Notes: generated from the sequence alone by a model not told the origin. Shown: positions 8,916 to 19,664, counted from the first letter of the stretch. The stretch is DNA of 64,000 nt from G965215225 sp965215225 (GCA_965215225.1 OZ244039.1:1-64000); one strand, 5' to 3'. Numbers and translations are program-made.

Positions 8916-10562
8916 CTAGGGAAGCAAATTGTTTAAACGGGCTTGGTTTAGTGCGGGTTTGCCATTCTGCAGCGACCACCAGTTACGCCAGTCGTCAGGA
9001 TCTAGCGGAGTGCAGCGAATGGCGGGATACTGACTTGAAGTGCCGAAATCCCAAATGAGATTATCATTGATTTTTTCATCCCCTTCTATGCTCTCACTAT
9101 TATCCTCATCACACCAGACCGCCAATGGCTCGTCCTCATTCCCAAATATATCCATATCTTGGTTCCAACTGGCATAAAGATCAGCATAGCCAGTTGGACT
9201 GCGGAGCTCACCGGTAGTCTTGGCTTCACCATGATTGCCACTACTAGTGAAACCACTAGTCTCACTGTCCCAATAGGAAGCAACTCCCTCCCCATTCCCA
9301 AGCCCAGCCAGCATAGTAATATCACTGCCCGAAACTACATAAGAATAAGCAACCTTGCCAGAGGAAAAGTCTCCCCCCACCAGACCGGCTAATAAATCAC
9401 TTCCGCTCAGCTCACCCACTACAACCGAAGAAGAAACAATCCGAACCGATGCCCCCTCCCCCGCCAGACCGCCTACACTACTACCCCCTATCATCTCACC
9501 CACTACAACCGAAGAAGAATGAATCATAGCCGAATGACCCCACCCCGCCAGACCACCTATAAACTCACTTCCGCTCACATTACCCGCCACAACCAAAGAA
9601 GAATAAATCCGAGACATGCGACCATTCCCCACCAGACCGCCTACATTCTGACCCCCGCTTATCTCACCCACCACAGCCAAAGAAGAATGAATCTGAACCG
9701 AATCACCACCCCCTACCAGACCGCCTATACCAGTGTTAGTAGCATCAGTCCCACTCACCACCCCAGCTGCCACAACCGAAGAATAAATAACCTGACCCAA
9801 TCGACTCTTCCCTACCAAACCGCCTAAAGTACTATCCCCTCTCACCACGCCCACCTCAACCAAAGAAGAAATAATCCGAGCCGAGTCACCGGACCCCACC
9901 AGAGTGCCTACTCTATTCTTACCTGACACTGCCTCGGCATGAAGAGTCAAATCGCGAATCTCTGAATTCGCGGCTATATGACCAAACAAGCCCACACAGT
10001 CCTCAGTTGGACGATTAATGTTTAAATCACTAATCATAAAACCATTGCCTTCAAAGATCCCATCAAAAGCATCTCCATCACATCCATCGGTATTACCATT
10101 TGTATCACGACCCAAAGGTTGCCAGCCTTTGCCGTTATCATTATCCACATAGGCTGCAAGACTTATATTCGCAACCAGCTCATAGCCATTACATTGAGTA
10201 ATGCCATCGGCACCACCACAGCCAGTTTGGTCAAGGTTGCCATTCGCGGTGGAGCGATAGCCGCTGCCATCCAGCTGATGACGAACCGCATCTAATTCAT
10301 CCGCTGTGCTTATCTCTATCAATCCATCCCCATCATCATCTACATCAACATCATTTGTCTCGCCATCCCCATCAACATCAGCATTGGTATCACCATTTCC
10401 TGGAGCACCATTCTCCGGATCAGTTTCCGGCTCATCGTCTATCGAAACATTGCCCATCGAACCACCCGAACCGCCGCCTGAATCTTCACCGCCGCCAGCA
10501 CAAGCAATAAGAGCAACTGATAAGAAACCAGCCGCAACTAAGGAGAAGAGAAATCGCTCCAA
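8916..10562 (-). CDS. GLUG-repeat lipoprotein (class B), 7 repeats
   Basis: Tandem paralogue of the 7253-8716 gene, near identical at both ends and differing in the middle by two additional GLUG repeats (about seven). A TTG at 10562 starts a clean signal peptide (MERFLFSLVAAGFLSVALIAC, lipidated Cys21); an in-frame stop lies a few codons upstream, so no ATG is available. After the Cys come a Gly-rich linker, a DDDGDG repeat, the cap, the GLUG beta-helix, and the AVWCDEDNS...YPAIRCTP module ending LNQARLNNLLP. Predicted surface lipoprotein of unknown function. No clear Shine-Dalgarno precedes the TTG, so translation may be weak or the start may differ. Confidence 0.82.
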   Translation of the reverse strand: MERFLFSLVAAGFLSVALIACAGGGEDSGGGSGGSMGNVSIDDEPETDPENGAPGNGDTNADVDGDGETNDVDVDDDGDGLIEISTADELDAVRHQLDGSGYRSTANGNLDQTGCGGADGITQCNGYELVANISLAAYVDNDNGKGWQPLGRDTNGNTDGCDGDAFDGIFEGNGFMISDLNINRPTEDCVGLFGHIAANSEIRDLTLHAEAVSGKNRVGTLVGSGDSARIISSLVEVGVVRGDSTLGGLVGKSRLGQVIYSSVVAAGVVSGTDATNTGIGGLVGGGDSVQIHSSLAVVGEISGGQNVGGLVGNGRMSRIYSSLVVAGNVSGSEFIGGLAGWGHSAMIHSSSVVVGEMIGGSSVGGLAGEGASVRIVSSSVVVGELSGSDLLAGLVGGDFSSGKVAYSYVVSGSDITMLAGLGNGEGVASYWDSETSGFTSSGNHGEAKTTGELRSPTGYADLYASWNQDMDIFGNEDEPLAVWCDEDNSESIEGDEKINDNLIWDFGTSSQYPAIRCTPLDPDDWRNWWSLQNGKPALNQARLNNLLP

Positions 10563-10709
10563 CTTAACTAAGCAAAGTCAGAGAGCTCCAAGAGTCCAAG
10601 AGCCCCGAGAACATGGAGAGGCAGTGAAACAAACAATACTACGCAAAAATGGTCTGGTCGTATTGAAAGTTTTCACGCCAAAATTTTGATTAGTGACAAA
10701 CATTGAAAC

Positions 10710-10715
10710 ATTATA
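10710..10715 (-). promoter_or_regulatory. Putative -10 box (TATAAT), class B leader
   Basis: Same position and context as the TATAAT at 8812-8817, within the copied ~130-base leader (10586-10750). The -35 was not recognised. Confidence 0.4.
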
Positions 10716-10750
10716 CACGAAAGGATGCGAATTTGCATAGAAAAGTAAAA

Positions 10751-11176
10751 AAATGCATCTAACCAAAAAAATTAATAAGAATGGATGAATAACGACTAAA
10801 AGAACACCGCCACAAGAGATCTTTCTTTGATAGCTGCTCATCTCTTGGAATACTGTGGCCTTTTGCGGGCTTTGTGCAAGTATCACTTGAAAGCTTTGAT
10901 TAATTATTATCATAGAAATGATTATACGAAAGGTTTGCATAATTATAAACACTGAAGTATTATACAAGGGAAAACCAAAAATCTGCAAAAAAAAAGAGAA
11001 AAGATGCATTGAATTGAAAAATTTAATAGAGTGTGCTTTTTTATAAATCATTGTCAATAAGTGATATCTTGAAATGATTTGATTAAAGACACCTAGAAGG
11101 AGTCTTTTTACTATAATTTGTCCTAATCAGCTGATTTTTTCAACTTCCCTATAAGACAAATATAGTAGAATTTACG
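10751..11176. promoter_or_regulatory. AT-rich region upstream of protease copy 2
   Basis: AT-rich spacer with no convincing gene. A plus-strand TATAAT at 11112-11117 lies 60 bases before the protease ATG and is a candidate -10. No clear -35 or Shine-Dalgarno was seen. A minus-strand open frame through 10578-11057 is an accident of the copied leader. Confidence 0.35.
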
Positions 11177-14100
11177 ATGATAACAGAACGAATGCTTAGA
11201 TACTCGGCTATAGCCTCTCTTATCTTGCTCATAAGTTGTGGCGGCAACGGCACATCATCTCAGCAGCAGGAAGCAGATTTTGCGGTCACCCTGATTTCAC
11301 AACAAAATGGTACTGTTACCTCGATTCCACAACAAAATGTCACTGTTACCCTGATTCCACAACAAAATGTCACTAGAGTGGAATGGGATGTTCCTTCTCA
11401 TCTTAATATCACCGGTATTCGCATCCTATTAGAAGAGCATTCTCCTAATGGAACCATAACCATAGAGAGGCAATGTTTGGGCTCAAGTTCTGACCACTGC
11501 ACCATCTCTAATTTAAGTTCTGACTTTGTGTATAGTTTCACTATCTCCTTGATACACCAAGATGGTAGCAGTCAGCAAATCGTACAGCAAGAACTTGAAG
11601 TTGGTCCTAACTATGATGAAGATGACTTGATAGACAGGCTAGATAAGGACGATGACAATGATGGGGTCATGGACATTGTAGATAACTGTCCTCAAGGAAA
11701 AATCGGCTGGCTTAGAACCAATCAAAACGACATAGATGACGACGGTTGTAGAGATAGGGACGAAGACCTGTCCCTGCCAGGAGTTAGCAACCTAACCATT
11801 GTGCCTATAGCTACAGGCATAGGACTTCAGTTGGACTGGAAGAACCCCTCTTTCCCACTGGACTATGTGAATATAAGCTGGGAAGTAGGCAGACCTATCA
11901 CTAGGATTACTGGTGAGATTCTTGCCTCAGGTGAATCCCTCGTCTTCCCGACCCATTCTTCAAATGAATACACTCTTACTATCATTCCCCACTATGCCAA
12001 TGGCGGCAAAGGAGAAGCATCAGTAGCTAGGGCGCGGGCGGGAACCAACTATGATAGCGACCGGCTAATTGATCTCTTAGATGAAGACGACGATAATGAC
12101 GGTCTGCCAGACACCATCGACCTATGTGATAACAGCCCGCTGGGCTTTCGTTTCGGCCCCCCAGATGATATAGATAGGGATGGCTGTCATGACTCTATCG
12201 AAGACAACTCACTACCCGCCATCAGCAACCTTAGCTCCTTTTCATATGAACATCAAGTCGGTCTCAGCTGGACCAACCCCGACCCACCACTCACCAATCT
12301 CAGCGTCCAATGGACTCCCGACCCCGACAGCCGTTGGCTTGATGCCAATACAACCAGTGTCAATATAAGCGGGCTCAGGATAGACCATAGCTATAACTTT
12401 ACCATTGTTACCCATTTTGCCGGAGGGCTAGTAGGGGACCCAAGATCCATTGAAGCGCCAACTGGACTTGACTATGATGGGGATGGTCAAATAGACGATT
12501 TGGACGAGGATGACGACAATGACGGCTTAGCCGATGAACAAGACAGTTGTCCATTTAGCAGCCCCTTGGGGCTGGTTCATCTATCCGACCAGGATATAAA
12601 CGGCGATGGCTGTCAAGATAGAAATAGACCGGATCCTCTTGGCTTGGTAAATTTGACCTTTATGGTATCTGACGACGCAGTTCAATTTCACTGGATTAAC
12701 CCCTATTCTTCCTATATAGTGTTCCTTGATGTGGAATGGAGAGCCGGCAGTAGCATCGATGGCACCTTGCTGACTTCCCTCGACAAGTTCACTAACCTAA
12801 GTGTAGATGACTTAACGGCTGGGTTCTACAGCTTTCGTTTTACCACTACCTATTACAATGGCGCAAGAAGCCCCTATTCTATCAACATAGCCATTGGACC
12901 AGATTATGACAATGATAGACTGGTCGACCTAGAAGACCAAGACGATGACAATGATGGGGTCATGGACATTGTAGATAACTGTCCTCAAGGAAAAATCGGC
13001 TGGCTTAGAACCAATCAAAACGACATAGATGACGACGGTTGTAGAGATAGGGACGAAGACCTGTCCCTGCCAGGAATTAGCAACCTAACCATTGTGCCTA
13101 TAGCTACAGGCATAGGACTTCAGTTGGACTGGAAGAACCCCTCTTTCCCACTGGACTATGTGAATATAAGCTGGGAAGTAGGCAGACCTATCACTAGGAT
13201 TACTGGTGAGATTCTTGCCTCAGGTGAATCCCTCGTCTTCCCGACCCATTCTTCAAATGAATACACTCTTACTATCATTCCCCACTATGCCAATGGCGGC
13301 AAAGGAGAAGCATCAGTAGCTAGGGCGCGGGCGGGAACCAACTATGATAGCGACCGGCTAATTGATCTCTTAGATGAAGACGACGATAATGACGGTCTGC
13401 CAGACACCATCGACCTATGTGATAACAGCCCGCTGGGCTTTCGTTTCGGCCCCCCAGATGATATAGATAAGGATGGCTGTCATGACTCTATCGAAGACAA
13501 CTCACTACCCGCCATCAGCAACCTTAGCTCCTTTTCATATGAAGATCAAGTCGGTCTCAGCTGGACCAACCCCGACCCACCACTCACCAACCTCAGCGTC
13601 CAATGGACTCCCGACCCCGGCAGCCGTTGGCTTGATGCCAATACAACCAGTGTCAATATAAGCGGGCTCAGGATAGACCATAGCTATAACTTTACCATTG
13701 TTACCCATTTTGCCGGAGGGCTAGTAGGGGACCCAAGATCCATTGAAGCGCCAACTGGACTTGACTATGATGGGGATGGTCAAATAGACGATTTGGACGA
13801 GGATGACGACAATGACGGCTTAGCCGATGAACAAGACAGTTGTCCATTTAGTAGCCCCTTGGGGCTGGTTTATCTATCCGACCAGGATATAAACGGCGAT
13901 GGCTGTCAAGATAGAAATAGACCGGATCCTCTTGGCTTGACAAACCTAACCTTTATGGTATCTGACGACGCAGTTCAATTTCACTGGATTAACCCCTATT
14001 CTTCCTATATAGTGTTCCTTGATGTGGAATGGAGAGCCGGCAGTAGCATCGATGGCACCTTGCTGACTTCCCTCGACAAGTTCACTAACCTAAGTATAGA

Positions 14101-17100
14101 TGACTTAACGGCTGGGTTCTACAGCTTTCGTTTTACCACTACCTATTACAATGGCGCAAGAAGCCCCTATTCTATCAACATAGCCATTGGACCAGATTAT
14201 GACAATGATAGACTGGTCGACCTAGAAGACCAAGACGATGACAATGATGGGGTCATGGACATTGTAGATAACTGTCCTCAAGGAAAAATCGGCTGGCTTA
14301 GAACCAATCAAAACGACATAGATGACGACGGTTGTAGAAACGATGAGGACCAGGACGATGACAATGATGGGGTAATGGATGAGCAGGATATAGATGACGA
14401 TGGTGATGGATTGATTGAGATAGCCACAGCTGAATCCCTCTTTAATATTCGCTATCAGCTTGATGGCAGCGGCTATCGCTCCTCAACTAGAGAGACTATC
14501 AATCAGCAGGGCTGCGGCGATAAAGAACTAATAGACGAATGCTTTGGCTATGAGCTCACTGACGACATTAGTCTAGCGGATTTCCCTAACTGGCTACCAC
14601 TTGCCAATGATCTCAATCCATATCAAGCGGGATTCCAAGGAAGCGCTTTCACTGCCATCTTTGATGGCAATGGTTATGAGATAAGCGATCTGACCATTAG
14701 ACGGTCATCAGCAGACTATCAGGCTCTGTTCGGTCGGCTAGCAGGGGCAAGAGTTTCTCGCCTGGGTATTCGCTCGATAAGAATAGCCGGCGGCCATGCC
14801 ACTGCTTCTCTGGCGGGCGAAGCCATCAACTCCATTATTTCCGACTCGGTGGTCAGCCAAGCCTCTCTCAGAGCAAAAGAGGAAGTGGGCTCCTTAGTGG
14901 GTAGAGGAAGATCAACCACTATCTTATCCTCCTCTTCAATCAACAATGACGTTGCTGGCTTCTCTCAAACGAGCGGAGGGCTCATAGGAAGAGGTGACCA
15001 ATTAACGATTCGGAACTCCTTTAATATCAACAGCACTGTCTTTAGTCCTAGACAAGCAGGTGGGCTGATAGGTAGTGGCAGCAATATCCGCATTGATTCT
15101 TCCGCCTTAATCGGTGCTAAGATATCTGGTTCTATTCAGAGCATAGGTGGTCTGGTGGGACAGGCAACAAACATATCAATCCACAATTCATCCAACTACC
15201 ATAGCCTGATCCTGACTTCTCAAAGGTTGGGAGGGGGATTAATTGGCACCGGTGGATTCATTGGGGTGGGCGAAGAGATAGCCATTAATGCCTCTTCTTT
15301 AGAACTTGCCAGTGTTTATGGCGGTAAGGCGACCGGCGGGTTGATTGGGGAGGGAAAGCATATAACTATTTTCTCTTCTTTCATTGGTAACGCCTCTATC
15401 GATGGCAACGAACAGACAGGTGGACTCATAGGTAGCGGCAGCAATATCCGCATTGATTCTTCCGCCTTAATTGGCACTAGGATATCTGGTTCAATTGGTA
15501 CTAGAGCATATGGTTTTGGGGGACCTAAGTCTCATCAGGGCGTAGGCGGTCTGGTAGGGCAAGCAAAAGATATATCGATTCACAATTCATCCAACTACAA
15601 TAGCCTGGTTCTAACTTCTCAAGGGTTGTGGAAGAAATTAACTGGCACTGGTGGATTCATTGGGATGGGCGAAGAGGTGGTCATTAATGCCTCTTCTTCA
15701 GAGCTCATCAGTATTAATGGCGGTGAGGCGACCGGCGGGTTAATTGGTGAGGGAGAGCATACGACTATTTTATTTTCTTTTATTAATAACGCCACTATCC
15801 ATGGCAACGACCAGACAGGTGGCTTTATAGGTGGCGGCAGCAATATCCACATTGATTCTTCCGCCTTAATTGGCTCTAGGATATCTGGTTCAATTGGTCC
15901 TAGGGTATATGGTTTTAAGATATCTAATTCTTATCAAGGCATAGGCGGTCTGGTAGGACAAGCAAAAGATATATCGATTCACAATTCGTCCAACTACAAT
16001 AGCCTGGTTCTAACTTCTCAAGGGTTGTGGAAGAAATTAACTGGCACTGGTGGATTCATTGGGATGGGCGAAGAAGTGGTCATTAATGCCTCTTCTTTAG
16101 AACTCGCCAGTGTTTATGGCGGCAAGGCAACCGGCGGGTTAATTGGTGAGGGAGAGCATACAACTATTTTATTTTCTTTTATTAATAACGCCACTATCCA
16201 TGGCAACGACCAGACAGGTGGCTTTATAGGTGGCGGCAGCAATATCCACATTGATTCTTCCGCCTTAATTGGCTCTAGGATATCTGGTTCAATTGGTCCT
16301 AGGGTATATGGTTTTAAGATATCTAATTCTTATCAAGGCATAGGCGGTCTGGTAGGACAGGCCGTAAATATATCGATTCACAATTCGTCCAACTACAATA
16401 ACCTGGTTCTAACTTCTCAAGGGTTGAGAGAGAAATTAACTGGCACCGGTGGGTTCATTGGGATAGGCGAAGAGATAGTCATTAATGCCTCTTCTTTAGA
16501 ACTCGCCAGTGTTCAGGGTGATAGGGCAACCGGCGGGTTGATTGGTGAGGGGAAACATATAACTATTTCCTTTTCTCTCGTTGATAACACCACTATTTAT
16601 GGCAGCGACCAGACAGGCGGACTCATAGGTAAGGCGCAGGTCGCCTTAATTATCTCAACAGCAGTCCAGCAAATAACGGTTCAGGGCGACAATGGCGTAG
16701 GCGGATTGGTAGGCGATATGAATACCAGGCACAAGCACAGCTGGACATTCAGCAGATTCAACGAAGCCTTGCCACGTGATCACGCCAATTTCGTCTATGC
16801 CTCAAGAGTGACAGATGGGATCATAAGAGGATCAACACATATAGGAGGAATGATTGGCACCAGCAACAGAACCCTCGTCCTTGCTAGTTATGGTGAAGGA
16901 CTCAATATCAACGGAAATAAAAGGATAGGCGGTCTGGCAGGTGATTTATCTGCCTCTAGTCTACTTTCTTCATACATAACAGCAAGTAGACTAAGCTGGG
17001 CCAATTGTGCCGGTGGTCTCATAGGTTTTAGCACGGCTCTCAAAGTATTCTCTTCCTATGCAGCGGTTTCTCAAGCAGGTCATAACAATGTTTGTCATCT

Positions 17101-19258
17101 GAATGCGGCGGTATCTAACTCCTATATTGACCGACAGCTGGCAAGCAATTCGACCCAACTAGAAACTCTCCAGTCAACTCAGGCGCTACAGCAGCCAATC
17201 AGCTATTCCGGTATCTATGCCGATTGGGATAGAGGAGTGAATCTAAACAATGCGGATGGAGATGATAGCGGGATAGAATTTATCACCGTTTGGTGCGACA
17301 AGGATTTTAGCGGTAGGATAGAGCCCTCAGAGCAGGACCCAGCCAACCTACTGTGGAATTTTGGCGGTAGCAACGACTACCCATCCTTAGACTGCAGTCC
17401 CATTGTCTCTAACCCATTTAATAATGCTGGCAATCAAGACCAGCTTGCTGGCAATCAAGACCAGCTTGCTGGCAGGGCTGACCAGACAGTGCTTGAAGCA
17501 AGTCCAACCGAGACCAATGCTATTTTTGATAGAATTCAGCAGGGAACTCACAATACCTATGGTTCAGCAAGGGATCCGCTCATTGGCTTTCAATGGTACC
17601 TAAATAGAACGGGTATCAATAGGGTCTGGGAGCAAGGACATACCGGCAGTGGCGTGCATGTCTCTCTAGTAGATACAGGAATGGAACTGTTTCACGAAGA
17701 CCTGATACAGAATGTGGTCGCTGGTGCCAGCCGTAATTTCCGGGTGCCAGAAGACCATATATATAGGAATAACCCGCAAAGCTCAAGCGCCCATGGCACC
17801 GCCTCGGCAGGCACCATAGCTGCTAAAGGAGACAATGGAATCGGCATTAAGGGAATGGCGCCGGATGCCGGTATCTATGCCTATACCACCGGCGGCAGAT
17901 CCGACTCAGAATACTTGGCTTCTTTAATGCCCACTACACCACAAACTGCTGTCTCGGCTAATGTACGGGGCAGCTTCGGCGTTAGGTTAGTAAGATTTCG
18001 TTCTGGTATCTATTCCTTAATAGAAGATCTGCTAGAAGACCAGATCAACACTGGTTTCTATGGCACCGGCATGAGCTATACCATTGCCGCCCATAATGGC
18101 AGAGCAACTGGCGGCTCGGCTCATTATATGGCATTGCGCAATCATCGCGCCTTCATCAATGTCTGCGCCATAGGGCCAGAAAACAAATATGCCAGCTATT
18201 CGAATCCGGGCGCTAATCTGTGGCTCTGCGGTCCTAGTAATGATAATCAAGCAAGCCTTCCTGTATGCCGTGACCCGATAGAACAATGGCGTTGCCGAAT
18301 AACCACTACAGATATCAGTGGTGATGACGGTTGGAACAGTGTGCCTTCTTCGCCAGCTCGCGGCGGTGTGATTGAGCGCTCCCAGTTGAGGGCAACTCAT
18401 ACCAACTTCGGCGGCGGCGACTACTATATTCGTGAGAACAATGGCAGTCTAACCTACTTGCCACCCATTGCCGGCTCCGCTAGCTATACCCAAAACTATG
18501 GTGGCACTTCGGCTTCCACTCCTATTGTCAGCGGCGCCATCGCCGTCCTGCGGGCTGCCTATCCCCATCTTAGTTGGCGTGATGTGAAACTCATCCTTGC
18601 CGAGAGCGCCGAACAGCTAGACAAAGACAACCCTTTCTGGCAAGTGGGGGCAGCTGCCTATCACAATCACAGTCAACACTATACTCACAGTATAGACTAT
18701 GGCTTTGGCATGATAGATATGGTGGCAGCAATGAAATTAGCGCGGCAATGGCAACTTCTGCCAAACGAATTGCGCCTAGCTAGCCCACGAGGATTTGAAT
18801 TCTTGGCCCCTTCCACTCAGTCCACCATAAGAGTCCCCAGTAGCAGGCAATTAGACTTCATAGAACATATAGATGTTGATATAGACATAGATTATTATGG
18901 CAATATGCGCGATCTTGACATTGTGCTGAGATCTCCTCATGGCACTCTTAGTATCCTGTCGCGCCGCTATGGCTGTGTAGATACAGCCGAAGAAGAATGT
19001 GACAAAGGAGTGGACTGGACCTTTGGCACAGCCGCTCACCTAGGGGAAGATCCAGTTGGCGAATGGACCCTAAGCGTGAATCTGTCTTCATGGGACCCAG
19101 ATAGCTCTAGTTGGCAACCCTTAGACAGGGATATCAGCCATGATCACATTTCCTTAGGCTGGCAGCTGATCTTCTATGGTCATAACAAAGAAGATAGGCA
19201 GAATAATCCCACGCCACCAGGTCCTCCGTTCTTGCCTCCTGAGGATTTAAATCCTTAG
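11177..19258 (+). CDS. Giant lipoprotein S8 (kexin-like) protease, copy 2
   Basis: Complete 2693-residue paralogue of the gene at 2-5698. Lipoprotein signal with lipobox LISC (Cys21). A fibronectin-III-like segment is followed by two near-identical 431-residue units (about 175-1036), each with three fibronectin-like segments separated by Asp-rich TSP3-like repeats holding Cys pairs (for example DNCPQG...DIDDDGC). Then the cap from about residue 1073, a long GLUG beta-helix to about 2010, the WCDKDFSG...YPSLDC module near 2037, peptidase S8 about 2120-2530 (Asp2166, His2206, Ser2445), and a P-domain about 2558-2670. The protein ends in a Pro-rich tail. Probably anchored to a membrane and exposed, calcium-dependent; the target is unknown. 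It could process neighbouring surface lipoproteins, but this is inference. Confidence 0.93.
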   Translation: MITERMLRYSAIASLILLISCGGNGTSSQQQEADFAVTLISQQNGTVTSIPQQNVTVTLIPQQNVTRVEWDVPSHLNITGIRILLEEHSPNGTITIERQCLGSSSDHCTISNLSSDFVYSFTISLIHQDGSSQQIVQQELEVGPNYDEDDLIDRLDKDDDNDGVMDIVDNCPQGKIGWLRTNQNDIDDDGCRDRDEDLSLPGVSNLTIVPIATGIGLQLDWKNPSFPLDYVNISWEVGRPITRITGEILASGESLVFPTHSSNEYTLTIIPHYANGGKGEASVARARAGTNYDSDRLIDLLDEDDDNDGLPDTIDLCDNSPLGFRFGPPDDIDRDGCHDSIEDNSLPAISNLSSFSYEHQVGLSWTNPDPPLTNLSVQWTPDPDSRWLDANTTSVNISGLRIDHSYNFTIVTHFAGGLVGDPRSIEAPTGLDYDGDGQIDDLDEDDDNDGLADEQDSCPFSSPLGLVHLSDQDINGDGCQDRNRPDPLGLVNLTFMVSDDAVQFHWINPYSSYIVFLDVEWRAGSSIDGTLLTSLDKFTNLSVDDLTAGFYSFRFTTTYYNGARSPYSINIAIGPDYDNDRLVDLEDQDDDNDGVMDIVDNCPQGKIGWLRTNQNDIDDDGCRDRDEDLSLPGISNLTIVPIATGIGLQLDWKNPSFPLDYVNISWEVGRPITRITGEILASGESLVFPTHSSNEYTLTIIPHYANGGKGEASVARARAGTNYDSDRLIDLLDEDDDNDGLPDTIDLCDNSPLGFRFGPPDDIDKDGCHDSIEDNSLPAISNLSSFSYEDQVGLSWTNPDPPLTNLSVQWTPDPGSRWLDANTTSVNISGLRIDHSYNFTIVTHFAGGLVGDPRSIEAPTGLDYDGDGQIDDLDEDDDNDGLADEQDSCPFSSPLGLVYLSDQDINGDGCQDRNRPDPLGLTNLTFMVSDDAVQFHWINPYSSYIVFLDVEWRAGSSIDGTLLTSLDKFTNLSIDDLTAGFYSFRFTTTYYNGARSPYSINIAIGPDYDNDRLVDLEDQDDDNDGVMDIVDNCPQGKIGWLRTNQNDIDDDGCRNDEDQDDDNDGVMDEQDIDDDGDGLIEIATAESLFNIRYQLDGSGYRSSTRETINQQGCGDKELIDECFGYELTDDISLADFPNWLPLANDLNPYQAGFQGSAFTAIFDGNGYEISDLTIRRSSADYQALFGRLAGARVSRLGIRSIRIAGGHATASLAGEAINSIISDSVVSQASLRAKEEVGSLVGRGRSTTILSSSSINNDVAGFSQTSGGLIGRGDQLTIRNSFNINSTVFSPRQAGGLIGSGSNIRIDSSALIGAKISGSIQSIGGLVGQATNISIHNSSNYHSLILTSQRLGGGLIGTGGFIGVGEEIAINASSLELASVYGGKATGGLIGEGKHITIFSSFIGNASIDGNEQTGGLIGSGSNIRIDSSALIGTRISGSIGTRAYGFGGPKSHQGVGGLVGQAKDISIHNSSNYNSLVLTSQGLWKKLTGTGGFIGMGEEVVINASSSELISINGGEATGGLIGEGEHTTILFSFINNATIHGNDQTGGFIGGGSNIHIDSSALIGSRISGSIGPRVYGFKISNSYQGIGGLVGQAKDISIHNSSNYNSLVLTSQGLWKKLTGTGGFIGMGEEVVINASSLELASVYGGKATGGLIGEGEHTTILFSFINNATIHGNDQTGGFIGGGSNIHIDSSALIGSRISGSIGPRVYGFKISNSYQGIGGLVGQAVNISIHNSSNYNNLVLTSQGLREKLTGTGGFIGIGEEIVINASSLELASVQGDRATGGLIGEGKHITISFSLVDNTTIYGSDQTGGLIGKAQVALIISTAVQQITVQGDNGVGGLVGDMNTRHKHSWTFSRFNEALPRDHANFVYASRVTDGIIRGSTHIGGMIGTSNRTLVLASYGEGLNINGNKRIGGLAGDLSASSLLSSYITASRLSWANCAGGLIGFSTALKVFSSYAAVSQAGHNNVCHLNAAVSNSYIDRQLASNSTQLETLQSTQALQQPISYSGIYADWDRGVNLNNADGDDSGIEFITVWCDKDFSGRIEPSEQDPANLLWNFGGSNDYPSLDCSPIVSNPFNNAGNQDQLAGNQDQLAGRADQTVLEASPTETNAIFDRIQQGTHNTYGSARDPLIGFQWYLNRTGINRVWEQGHTGSGVHVSLVDTGMELFHEDLIQNVVAGASRNFRVPEDHIYRNNPQSSSAHGTASAGTIAAKGDNGIGIKGMAPDAGIYAYTTGGRSDSEYLASLMPTTPQTAVSANVRGSFGVRLVRFRSGIYSLIEDLLEDQINTGFYGTGMSYTIAAHNGRATGGSAHYMALRNHRAFINVCAIGPENKYASYSNPGANLWLCGPSNDNQASLPVCRDPIEQWRCRITTTDISGDDGWNSVPSSPARGGVIERSQLRATHTNFGGGDYYIRENNGSLTYLPPIAGSASYTQNYGGTSASTPIVSGAIAVLRAAYPHLSWRDVKLILAESAEQLDKDNPFWQVGAAAYHNHSQHYTHSIDYGFGMIDMVAAMKLARQWQLLPNELRLASPRGFEFLAPSTQSTIRVPSSRQLDFIEHIDVDIDIDYYGNMRDLDIVLRSPHGTLSILSRRYGCVDTAEEECDKGVDWTFGTAAHLGEDPVGEWTLSVNLSSWDPDSSSWQPLDRDISHDHISLGWQLIFYGHNKEDRQNNPTPPGPPFLPPEDLNP
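11701..14286 (+). repeat. Two in-frame 1293-bp tandem repeats
   Basis: The same 10-mer start (AATCGGCTGG) occurs at 11701, 12994 and 14287, giving two complete units of exactly 1293 bp (431 codons). They differ by only a handful of bases. The near identity implies a recent duplication or ongoing gene conversion. Confidence 0.92.
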
Positions 19259-19664
19259 GTCCTCTCAGAACAGCCGTCTCTTATATCTCACCAATACAGG
19301 TGAGTATTTCTAGCCCCTTGTTAAAACGGCCGCCACCTTAAGCGCATCCAAACTGGCAGCCACATCATGGACGCGCAGAATCCAAGCCCCTTTTTGTGCC
19401 GCCAAACCAGCTGCCATTATGCTTGCTGCTAATCTGTCCTCTGGTCGGCGGTTGGTAATAGTGCCCAAAAAGGACTTGCGCGACAAGCCGACGAGAAGCG
19501 GACAGCCTAAGGATTTGAAATCTGCCAGCTTATGCCAGAGAGTCAGATTATGGGCAAAGGTCTTGCCAAAGCCAAAGCCCGGATCTATGAGCAGCTGTTC
19601 TTTTGCTATGCCAGCCGCCACAGAGGCTGCTATTCGTTCGGTGAGAAAGTCCGCTACTTCTTTA
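19259..19664. repeat. Duplicated segment shared with 5699-6104
   Basis: This non-coding spacer and the folP 3' end are nearly identical to 5699-6104 at a fixed offset of 13,560 bases. The identity continues leftwards through the protease 3' halves. The locus here is the intact one; the other is the derived copy. Confidence 0.85.
19287..19304. terminator. Short hairpin between protease copy 2 and folP
   Basis: CTCACC-AATACA-GGTGAG stem-loop between convergent stops, identical to the one at 5727-5744. It lacks a T run; it may be a weak bidirectional terminator. Confidence 0.35.

Noticed and set aside
10578..11057. 159-codon minus-strand frame upstream of the 8916-10562 gene
   Set aside because: Lies over the duplicated leader and promoter; a shorter version at 8662-8859 is only the copied leader. 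Composition is AT-driven, with no recognisable family.
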